From positions 1-22,829 of the forward strand of contig CALDMO010000003.1 in NCBI GenBank assembly GCA_937915375.1: a stretch of 22,829 bases of DNA, read 5' to 3'. Within the stretch, counting starts at the first letter, position 1; each line of letters opens with the position of its first letter. The stretch is from an uncultured Marvinbryantia sp. GTDB lineage: Bacteria > Bacillota > Clostridia > Lachnospirales > Lachnospiraceae. The notes beneath the pieces are model-generated. The model ran no database searches, was not told the origin of the DNA, and worked only from the letters and a program-made list of their open reading frames with translations. The position numbers and the translations under genes were made by a program. This document shows, piece by piece, positions 1 to 6,422 of the stretch.

Positions 1-582
1 TACTTTTGCAGCAATCTTCAGCAGTTTTAAACGGACGGTATCAATGCGTTGTTTTCGCATATTTGCTGATAACGCCAATCGTCTAAACCAATTAAATATG
101 TTATAAGCAAGTGCGTGTACCTGAAGTCTGTTTGCATTTACGATTCTGGTATGACTGCTTACGGAAGCAAAATCGAAACCGGATTTGCTTTCTTTGATAA
201 AGTTTTCCATCAGGCCTCGCTTGCAGTAAAATTTGATAAGATACTCTGGTGCGGAATCCATGTTTGTGACAACAAATGTGTACATGTAAACGATCTGGTT
301 TTCCGGCTTTTCAACCTTGCATACCACACGCCTTTCATAAGGCCATGACTTTGTTTTGTACATGAACTCACCATAAACTACCGCATAATCCACTTTGTTA
401 TTTCTGGTGATTTCATTAAGTTCATCCACAAGATAGGATGCTTTTTCACGGAGAAGGCCATTCTCCTTCAGCCGGATCACATAGCTTGTGCCGTTTTCTT
501 CGCACTGCTTATAAAGATCAGGAGTAGCAAAACCACTATCACCACGAAGCAGAATACGGATTGCAGGATAACAGTACGGAGC
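1..582 (-). pseudogene. IS1380-type transposase, N-terminally truncated remnant (continues past window start)
   Basis: Reading the minus strand from about 582 to base 1 gives 194 uninterrupted codons with no plausible start. The translation resembles the C-terminal half of DDE transposases of the IS1380 group. It contains LLRGDSGFATPDLY, where the Asp belongs to the catalytic triad. It also has FYCKRGLMENFIKESK, which fits the Y-(2)-R-(3)-E-(6)-K signature of the IS4/IS1380 superfamily and carries the catalytic Glu. Further on are VNANRLQVHALAYNIFNWF and MRKQRIDTVRLKLLKIAAKV, also typical of the C-terminal part. Family members are usually about 420-480 residues, so roughly 190 N-terminal residues with the first catalytic Asp are missing, and the last ~40 lie outside the window. 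Homology stops at about 582, right after the T-rich tail of the neighbouring terminator. The element is therefore broken and cannot transpose unless helped in trans. No inverted repeat is visible at the broken edge. Family assignment is from recalled motifs. Confidence 0.85.
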
Positions 583-631
583 GTATATAAAAAATAATAA
601 GGACAGAAACCTTTTTTGGAATTCTGTCCTT
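582..631 (-). terminator. Rho-independent terminator of the SGNH-lipoprotein operon
   Basis: Bases 599-608 (AAGGACAGAA) pair perfectly with 622-631 (TTCTGTCCTT). An inner CC/GG pair closes a T6 loop. On the minus strand the hairpin is followed by the T-rich tract TTATTATTTTTTATA (598-584). It begins 15 bases after the lipoprotein stop codon, as expected of an intrinsic terminator for the leftward genes. Confidence 0.85.
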
Positions 632-646
632 AAAGATAGAAATGTT

Positions 647-1120
647 TTAAAAGCCTGTTTGTTTCAGAACATCTTCGGCAGCAGCGGTATCATCTGTTAC
701 ACAGAGCACTACATATTTGCCGGCAGATTTGATCAGTGCATCTTCAAGTTTCGGCACTTCTTCCGGCGCGTAGCCAGCAAACAATTCCGCGCGATTGTCC
801 AGGTAAGATTTCAGCTGTTTTTCCGCTTCGGAAGTATAGGAAGCGTCCTTACAGGTGATGACTGCTATCTCGCAGGCGCCTGTGCCGGAATTTAAGGCAG
901 CAGTAATGTTCTCAATCTGAGCCGCATCCAGGGTCATATAAGTATCGGTACGAACCTCTGTGGAGACGGCGGAAAGCGTGCTGCTGCTGACCGTTTCGCT
1001 AAGAGAGGTAACCAGTGTTTCCGGATTTACAGTGACTTCTTTTGTTTCTTTTCCCTTGCAGCCTGTCAGTGTAAATATGCACAGAACTGCGATGAGAAGT
1101 GCTGAAATACGTTTTCTCAT
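647..1120 (-). CDS. DUF4358-like lipoprotein
   Basis: A 157-residue secreted lipoprotein. Residues 1-20 form a signal peptide (KR near the start, then a hydrophobic stretch) ending in the lipobox LTGC, so Cys21 should be lipidated and hold the protein on the outer face of the membrane. A Ser/Thr-rich linker (about 35-60) leads to a compact domain with ACEIAVITCKD, an acidic helix and KYVVLCVTDD. This pattern resembles DUF4358 proteins, which in Clostridia often lie beside MBOAT and SGNH genes; their biochemical role is not established. The start has a strong AAGAAGGAG site inside the end of the upstream gene and lies only 3 bases after that gene's stop, so the two are translationally linked. 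The terminator at 582-631 closes the operon. Function beyond surface anchoring is unknown; a helper of polymer acylation is inferred from neighbours only. Confidence 0.75.
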   Translation of the reverse strand: MRKRISALLIAVLCIFTLTGCKGKETKEVTVNPETLVTSLSETVSSSTLSAVSTEVRTDTYMTLDAAQIENITAALNSGTGACEIAVITCKDASYTSEAEKQLKSYLDNRAELFAGYAPEEVPKLEDALIKSAGKYVVLCVTDDTAAAEDVLKQTGF

Positions 1121-1123
1121 AAA

Positions 1124-2119
1124 TTATACTCCTTCTTTTGCAGCCGTTTCTGCTTCTGTCTCTGCTTCGGCGGAGGTTTCATCAGAAACGTAATGTGTTT
1201 TTGTATAGTCCAGCCATTTCTGGCAGAAACTCTGTTCCAGATGGATGCCGTCCTGGGAAGCGCCCGGAATCAGTGAACCGTGTCCGTCGGAAAAAACCTC
1301 ATTTAAGTTGATATAATGATAGCCCTCCTCCTGGCACATCTGCATGATTTTGGTGTTGACGGCATCGACGTTGGTATTATTGACATAATCACCGGTAGTG
1401 ACGAGCGCTTCTTCAACGTAGATAACGGAATAGACATAAACGGTCGGATCAGCCGAAGAAGAACGGGTCTTGATATCAGCGAGTACTTTGCGGTAAGATT
1501 CGCGCACTGCGTCAAGATCATATGCGCCCAGCTCATTGGTGCCCAGCATCACATAAATTTTGGAAAAATTGATATTTTTCAAAGCGTCCATCACCAACAT
1601 ATTTCCTTTGCTGGTCGGGATCTGTGCATCTGTGTAAAAATTCTCCAGCTGCATACCGACTGCTGATACGAAACTGCCGTTGGCAATGCCGGACAGATTA
1701 CGGAAACCTTCCATACGGGAGTCGCCGATAAAAACAGCATCATCAAAGTAGGAATCATCTACTGGAGACGCTTGCTTGGGAACGACAACGTCCATGTACT
1801 GCAGAGCATCAGCCGGAATACCTGTTTGATTGTCAGGCTTTGGCGGATCGGTTTCTGTTTGTTTTTCTGTAGTTGGTTCCGGAGCGACAGGAGCTTTGGT
1901 TTCCGGTTCCGTTTCTGGTTCTGTTGAAGAGATATTTGCGCTTGCAAATACTTCTTCTTCTTCGGCACGGATGCGCTCTTGTATACTCACATCAGAAAAT
2001 AAGCTAATCAGACTTTTGCCCTCAAATACAACAAGAACAAGTACGATTAGCGTCAAAACATTTATAATCAGACCGTTACGCCGTTGTTGGGGCGTCGGCC
2101 GTCGTTTTTTCTGTTCCAT
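1124..2119 (-). CDS. Membrane-anchored SGNH/GDSL-family hydrolase or acyltransferase
   Basis: 331 residues. A basic N-terminus (KKRRPTPQQRR) precedes one membrane segment at about 14-35 and there is no cleavage site, so the enzyme is probably tethered with its catalytic domain outside. An acidic, Glu/Thr/Pro-rich spacer spans about 50-105. The SGNH domain follows: FIGDSRMEG gives block I with nucleophile Ser134, MLGTNELG gives block III with Asn195, and DGIHLEQ gives block V with Asp290 and His293. All the catalytic residues expected of a working SGNH enzyme are therefore visible. A short Glu/Ala-rich tail ends the protein. Related proteins beside MBOAT genes act in O-acetyl transfer to, or removal from, cell-wall or exocellular polymers; the substrate here cannot be read from sequence. 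It is first in a two-gene leftward operon with a sigma-A-like promoter at 2198-2225 and lies back to back with the MBOAT gene. Confidence 0.85.
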   Translation of the reverse strand: MEQKKRRPTPQQRRNGLIINVLTLIVLVLVVFEGKSLISLFSDVSIQERIRAEEEEVFASANISSTEPETEPETKAPVAPEPTTEKQTETDPPKPDNQTGIPADALQYMDVVVPKQASPVDDSYFDDAVFIGDSRMEGFRNLSGIANGSFVSAVGMQLENFYTDAQIPTSKGNMLVMDALKNINFSKIYVMLGTNELGAYDLDAVRESYRKVLADIKTRSSSADPTVYVYSVIYVEEALVTTGDYVNNTNVDAVNTKIMQMCQEEGYHYINLNEVFSDGHGSLIPGASQDGIHLEQSFCQKWLDYTKTHYVSDETSAEAETEAETAAKEGV

Positions 2120-2197
2120 TGTTTCCCCTCATAAAATTCTTATAAATCCCCTATTGTGACATATAACGATAAAAAACGTTGTTTTTTCACATAGTCT

Positions 2198-2225
2198 ATT
2201 ATATAATAAATGCGTTAATTGTAAA
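2198..2225 (-). promoter_or_regulatory. Sigma-A-type promoter for the SGNH-lipoprotein operon
   Basis: On the minus strand TTTACA (2225-2220) and a perfect TATAAT (2203-2198) are separated by 16 bases. The start codon at 2119 lies about 70 bases downstream of the expected transcript start. The leader contains a small A/T hairpin, AAAAAAC-GTT-GTTTTTT, at 2171-2187, of unclear meaning. No equally good promoter was found for the rightward MBOAT gene in the same 178-base gap. Confidence 0.7.
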
Positions 2226-2297
2226 TAGGTTTTGAGAAAATTTTAAAAATAATATTTCCTTATATAAGTAATGGAATTTTGATGACAGGAGAAGAAA

Positions 2298-3719
2298 ATG
2301 GTATTCAGCAGTTTATTGTTTATGTTTCGTTTTTTGCCGGTGGTATTGATTTTATACTTTGCCGCCCCGGTAAAATTCAGAAACATTATTTTATTTTTGT
2401 TCAGTTTGTTTTTTTACGCGTGGGGGGAGCCGAAATATGTGCTGCTGATGCTGTGTTCCATCACAGTGGATTATCTGATCGGCAGACGGATCCAGAACTT
2501 TAAAAATCAGGGGAAGATACGGGCGGCAAGGAGCTGGCTGGTGATTTCTATTGTTTATAATTTAAGTGTTCTGGGATTTTTTAAATATGCCGATTTTCTG
2601 GTTGGATCTGTGAACAATGTGTTTGGCACATCCATACCGCTGCCGGGCATTCCGCTTCCAATCGGTATTTCGTTTTTCACCTTCCAGACAATGTCGTATA
2701 CGATTGATGTATATAAAGGAGCGACGACAGCCCAGAGAAACTGGATGAAATATGGCACTTATGTATCGATGTTTCCCCAGTTGATTGCTGGACCGATCGT
2801 GCAGTATAAGACGATTGCTGAACAGCTGGAATCCCGTAGGGAAACAACAGATGATTTTGTGGAGGGGATTCACCGTTTCATGATCGGTGCAGGTAAAAAA
2901 GTTCTCCTGGCAAATAACATCGGTGTATTATGGGATACGGTTTCTGCGATGCCGGCAGGAACGCTTCCGGCGGCAACGGCATGGCTGGGAGCGTTGGCAT
3001 ATACCTTCCAGATTTATTTTGACTTTTCTGGTTATTCGGATATGGCGATCGGCCTGGGAAAAATGTTTGGCTTCCATTTTCTGGAAAACTTTAATTATCC
3101 CTATATTTCACAGAGTATCACGGAATTCTGGCGCAGATGGCATATCTCTTTGAGTTCTTGGTTCCGTGAATATGTGTATATTCCGCTGGGTGGAAATCGA
3201 AAGGGTGTGGCAAAGCAGGTGCGCAACATTGCGGTTGTGTGGCTGCTGACCGGTATCTGGCATGGCGCAAGCTGGAATTTTGTTTTATGGGGCGTTTACT
3301 ACGGTGTATTGCTTTTGCTTGAGAAATTTGTGTTTGCCGGTGTGCTGCAGAAATTGCCGAAAATCTGCCGCAGCGTTTATACGCTGTTTTTTGTGATCAT
3401 CGGCTGGATTATTTTTGCTTTTGACAATATGTCTACTGGCCTGCAGTATTTGAAGATAATGTTTACCGGATCAGGATGCGGTTTCGCTGACAGCAATACC
3501 GTTTATTTGCTTTACAATTATGCGATTTTGTTCGTGATACTGATTTTGGGCAGTACGCAGCTTCCGAAAAAGGCGGCTGGCTGGTGTCTGCAAAAGCTGG
3601 GGGAAGCCTCATGGATTATGGTGGCGGCTCGTATCGTGTTTTATGCGGGAATCTTTTTGTTGACGGTGGCGTATCTGGTAGATGCCAGCTACAATCCGTT
3701 TTTGTATTTCCGTTTCTAA
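2298..3719 (+). CDS. MBOAT family O-acyltransferase (DltB/AlgI-like)
   Basis: A polytopic membrane protein of 473 residues, about the usual length for the DltB/AlgI branch of the membrane-bound O-acyltransferase family. Hydrophobic segments run from residue 5 to the C-terminus, with roughly ten or more membrane passes. Family landmarks are GISFFTFQTMSYTIDVY, FPQLIAGPIVQY, YFDFSGYSDMAIGLGKMFGF, EFWRRWHISLSSWFREYVYIPLGGNR (His282) and LLTGIWHGASWNF (His322, the conserved active-site histidine). Such proteins pass acyl groups from a cytoplasmic donor through the membrane to an acceptor outside, for example alginate, peptidoglycan, teichoic acid or exopolysaccharide. The start has AGGAG at 2286-2290. 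The DHHW gene follows after 12 bases. The lack of D-alanine-activating genes argues against a Dlt role; acetylation of a surface polysaccharide is more likely, but this is inferred. Confidence 0.92.
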   Translation: MVFSSLLFMFRFLPVVLILYFAAPVKFRNIILFLFSLFFYAWGEPKYVLLMLCSITVDYLIGRRIQNFKNQGKIRAARSWLVISIVYNLSVLGFFKYADFLVGSVNNVFGTSIPLPGIPLPIGISFFTFQTMSYTIDVYKGATTAQRNWMKYGTYVSMFPQLIAGPIVQYKTIAEQLESRRETTDDFVEGIHRFMIGAGKKVLLANNIGVLWDTVSAMPAGTLPAATAWLGALAYTFQIYFDFSGYSDMAIGLGKMFGFHFLENFNYPYISQSITEFWRRWHISLSSWFREYVYIPLGGNRKGVAKQVRNIAVVWLLTGIWHGASWNFVLWGVYYGVLLLLEKFVFAGVLQKLPKICRSVYTLFFVIIGWIIFAFDNMSTGLQYLKIMFTGSGCGFADSNTVYLLYNYAILFVILILGSTQLPKKAAGWCLQKLGEASWIMVAARIVFYAGIFLLTVAYLVDASYNPFLYFRF

Positions 3720-3731
3720 AGGAGACAGAGG

Positions 3732-4874
3732 ATGAAGAAACAACAAAAACTATGCATCATCGGAATGTTTCTGGTGATGGTATTTGGTTTTACGGCGGTC
3801 AGTTTGCTGAAACCGGATACAGACTTTTCAGAGAAAGAAAACCGTATGCTGGCTAAAATGCCGGAACTTAACGCGGAGGATGTTTTGAACGGTACGTTTT
3901 CCAGGGATTATGAGACTTATCTGACAGATCAGTTTTTTCTGCGCAGCGAGTGGATCGGTATAAAAACAGAGGTTGAGCGTTTAATGCTGAAACAGGAGAT
4001 TAACGATATTTATTTTGCGGAAGACGGGTATCTGATTGAGAAACACAGCGGCAGCTTTGATTCACCGGCTACTGTGCAGAATATCAGTACGTTGGCAGAG
4101 TTTCTGAAAAAGCAGCAGGCAGTATTCGGCGCGGATCATGTGAAAGCGATGATCGTTCCGAATGCAGTCGAAATTTTAAAAGAGAAGCTGCCGCCGTTTG
4201 CCGTGAGTGGGCAGGAAGCGGAATTTTTGAGAAGAGTCCGTGAAGCGCTTCCGGCAGACAGTTTTGTAGATGCCGGAAATATTCTGACGGCGCATACGAA
4301 TGAACAGTTATACTACCGCACAGACCATCATTGGACGACGGCGGCAGCGCGTTATGTTTATAAAGTATGGGCAGAGGAAATCGGACTTACTTTTGTGCCG
4401 GATGAAGGGTATACGCAGGAGATTCTCACGGATGAGTTTTACGGTACGATTGAGGCAAAGGTAAATACAAAAACAGAGGCGGATGTGATTACGGCATGGA
4501 AGCCGCTGAAAACGGTACCATATACGGTGATGAAAAACCGCGATGAAGCGAGTGTAAAGGATTCTCTCTATGATCTAAGCTGCTTGGATACACGAGATAA
4601 ATATGCGGTTTATTTTGGCGGTAATCAGCCAATCATCGAGATTGATACAGAGGCAGAGAGTGAGCGCAGTCTGTTGGTGCTTAAGGACTCTTATGCGAAT
4701 TGTTTCGTGCCGTTTGCAGTACAGGATTTTTCATCCGTTACGATGATTGACCTGCGTTATTTTAATGAGAGTTTGGATGAGTATATGCAGGCAAATGCAT
4801 TTACGGATATATTGGTGTTATATAATGCTTCCGGTTTTGCGGAGGATACGTCAATCGGAAAACTGCTTCACTGA
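3732..4874 (+). CDS. DHHW family protein (AlgX/DltD-like extracytoplasmic SGNH partner of MBOAT)
   Basis: 380 residues. One N-terminal hydrophobic segment (about 7-24) serves as an uncleaved anchor or signal. The central motif YYRTDHHWTTAAARYVY contains the family-defining Asp198-His199-His200-Trp201. LLVLKDSYANCFVPF near the end places Ser320 as the candidate nucleophile. The order differs from a classical SGNH enzyme but matches the AlgJ/AlgX-type arrangement, where a DHHW-like pair lies upstream of the Ser. Proteins of this type work with MBOAT partners, taking the acyl group on the outside and placing it on the polymer. AGGAG lies just before the start and the gene is 12 bases after MBOAT, so they are co-transcribed. 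With the divergent SGNH gene the locus holds two candidate extracellular acyl-handling enzymes. Confidence 0.85.
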   Translation: MKKQQKLCIIGMFLVMVFGFTAVSLLKPDTDFSEKENRMLAKMPELNAEDVLNGTFSRDYETYLTDQFFLRSEWIGIKTEVERLMLKQEINDIYFAEDGYLIEKHSGSFDSPATVQNISTLAEFLKKQQAVFGADHVKAMIVPNAVEILKEKLPPFAVSGQEAEFLRRVREALPADSFVDAGNILTAHTNEQLYYRTDHHWTTAAARYVYKVWAEEIGLTFVPDEGYTQEILTDEFYGTIEAKVNTKTEADVITAWKPLKTVPYTVMKNRDEASVKDSLYDLSCLDTRDKYAVYFGGNQPIIEIDTEAESERSLLVLKDSYANCFVPFAVQDFSSVTMIDLRYFNESLDEYMQANAFTDILVLYNASGFAEDTSIGKLLH

Positions 4875-4959
4875 ACCGAAATACAGGCAGGAAAAGATGG
4901 CAGAGAAAGCAATGCAGGAAAGGAGAAATCAGGGGCAGCGGTGCCTGAGAAAAAAGACT

Positions 4960-5802
4960 ATGAGCTACGCGGATAGAATTTTTAAAAATATGTGCCGTGA
5001 CATACTGAAGAACGGCACTGATACAAGAGGGGAAATTGTACGCCCGCACTGGGAGGATGGTACGCCGGCTTATACGGTAAAACGCTTTGGTGTGGTGAAC
5101 CGTTATGATTTAAGAAAGGAATTTCCGGCGATCACGATCCGTAGGACAGCAATCAAGAGCGCGTTTGATGAAATTCTTTGGATCTATCAGAAAAAGTCAA
5201 ATAAGCTGTCTGAGCTGAACAGTCATATTTGGGATCAATGGGCAGACGAAAATGGCACGATCGGTACTTGTTATGGAGATGTGATTGGCAGGAAATTTAT
5301 CTATAAGGGTGAAGAAATCGATCAGATGGATTATGTTTTAAAGCAGCTTCGGGAAAATCCCTTTAGCCGCCGGATTATGACAAATATGTATCAGTACCAG
5401 TATCTGCACGGCGGCGGTCTGGATCCTTGCGCATACAGCATGACTTATAATGTGACACAGTCGCCGGATGGTCTGGTTTTAAACGCGATTTTAAATCAGC
5501 GAAGTCAGGATGTACTGGCAGCATCTAACTGGAATGTGGCGCAGTATGCCTGTTTGTTGATAGCGGTAAGCCAGGTCAGCCATATGATTCCGGGGGAACT
5601 GGTGCATGTGGTGGCGGACTGCCATATCTACGATCGTCATATTCCGATGGTTGAAGAACTGCTGACACGACCGGAGCATCCGGCGCCGAAGGTTTGGCTG
5701 AATCCGGAAGTGAAAGATTTTTATGAATTTACGGCAGAAGATCTTCATGTGGAGGATTACGTGACAGAGCCGCAGATTAAAAATATTCCGATAGCGATTT
5801 AG
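4960..5802 (+). CDS. thyA: Thymidylate synthase
   Basis: Converts dUMP and 5,10-methylene-THF to dTMP and DHF in the cytoplasm. From the start chosen here it is 280 residues, close to the usual ThyA length. Landmarks: HWEDGTPAYTVKRFGVVNRYDL near the N-terminus, FSRRIMTNMYQYQ with the phosphate-binding arginines, LDPCAYSMTYNV with catalytic Cys157, NQRSQDVLAASNWNVAQYA with the dUMP-binding Arg, Asp and Asn, HIYDRH, and the end PQIKNIPIAI, where the C-terminal residues close over the site. The frame is open upstream to 4747, overlapping the DHHW gene, with further in-frame ATGs at 4897 and 4912. I prefer 4960 because MSYADRIFKNMCRDIL matches where the family begins. Its ribosome site is weak (GAG about 11 bases ahead), and a stronger AAGGAGA sits at 4919-4925, too far away. 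No terminator separates it from the DHHW gene. Confidence 0.93.
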   Translation: MSYADRIFKNMCRDILKNGTDTRGEIVRPHWEDGTPAYTVKRFGVVNRYDLRKEFPAITIRRTAIKSAFDEILWIYQKKSNKLSELNSHIWDQWADENGTIGTCYGDVIGRKFIYKGEEIDQMDYVLKQLRENPFSRRIMTNMYQYQYLHGGGLDPCAYSMTYNVTQSPDGLVLNAILNQRSQDVLAASNWNVAQYACLLIAVSQVSHMIPGELVHVVADCHIYDRHIPMVEELLTRPEHPAPKVWLNPEVKDFYEFTAEDLHVEDYVTEPQIKNIPIAI

Positions 5803-5815
5803 GAGGAGATTAATT

Positions 5816-6307
5816 ATGAATTTAATTGTAGCAGTAGATAAAAATTGGGCGATTGGCTGCAATAACGAACTTCTTGTGAGTATTCCGGCTGATATGAAAT
5901 TTTTCAGACAGACGACGATGGGAAAAGTTGTTGTGATGGGGCGAAAGACGCTGGAAAGCTTCCCAAACAAAAGTCCATTAAAAAACCGTACCAATATTGT
6001 TCTGACATCCAATCCTAATTATAAAGTAGAAGGAGCGATTGTGGTGCACACGCTTGCGGATCTGTTGGAAGAATTGAAAAAATACAATAGCGAGGATATT
6101 TATGTGATCGGCGGAGATAGTATCTATCGTCAATTGCTGCCGTATTGTGATCTGGCGCATGTGACAAAGATTGATCACGCTTATCAGGCAGACGCTTTTT
6201 TTCCGAATCTTGATGAGCTGCCGCAGTGGCAGATCATTGACGACAGTGAAGAACAGACGTATTTTGACTTGGAATATCAGTTTCTTTTATATCAACAGAA
6301 AAAATAG
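5816..6307 (+). CDS. folA: Dihydrofolate reductase
   Basis: 163 residues, normal length for bacterial DHFR. It reduces DHF to THF with NADPH. Motifs in order: the N-terminal strand LIVAVDKNWAIG with the Met20-type loop, IPADMKFF with the substrate-binding Asp, GKVVVMGRKTLESFP (NADPH-binding loop), NIVLTSN, and DIYVIGGDSIYRQLLP with the Gly-Gly pair that contacts the cofactor. The start is preceded by GGAGGAG and lies 13 bases after thyA. This is the classic pairing, because ThyA produces the DHF that FolA recycles. The transcript probably ends, or reads into the asnB leader, just after this gene; no strong terminator was found between 6308 and 6400. Confidence 0.94.
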   Translation: MNLIVAVDKNWAIGCNNELLVSIPADMKFFRQTTMGKVVVMGRKTLESFPNKSPLKNRTNIVLTSNPNYKVEGAIVVHTLADLLEELKKYNSEDIYVIGGDSIYRQLLPYCDLAHVTKIDHAYQADAFFPNLDELPQWQIIDDSEEQTYFDLEYQFLLYQQKK

Positions 6308-6308
6308 G

Positions 6309-6337
6309 TTGTTTCGTTCCCATCAATTTGCTATACT
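6309..6337 (+). promoter_or_regulatory. Sigma-A-type promoter for asnB
   Basis: TTGTTT (6309-6314) and TATACT (6332-6337) are separated by 17 bases, 85 bases before the asnB start. This gives a leader of about 80 bases that includes the hairpin at 6379-6397. Confidence 0.65.
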
Positions 6338-6378
6338 AAAGGCTTAAAAACAGGAAATACTTTACTTAATAGAAAACA

Positions 6379-6397
6379 GAGACGCAAAAAGTGTCTC
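6379..6397 (+). promoter_or_regulatory. Leader hairpin upstream of asnB
   Basis: GAGACGC (6379-6385) pairs with GTGTCTC (6391-6397) around an A5 loop: seven pairs with one G-T. There is no T-tract after it, so it is not an intrinsic terminator. It could protect the messenger 5' end or be a regulatory element; no known riboswitch or T-box was recognised. Confidence 0.45.
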
Positions 6398-6422
6398 CAC
6401 GACATAAAAAGAGGAAAATTAC

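Noticed and set aside
2226..2297. Promoter for the MBOAT gene (TTGAGA at 2232 with TATATA at 2261)
   Set aside because: Spacer of 23 bases is too long, and alternatives with 17 bases have poor -10 boxes; the real site could not be fixed by eye.
5491..6012. 173-codon minus-strand open frame across thyA and folA
   Set aside because: Spans the ends of two real genes on the other strand and has no coding character.
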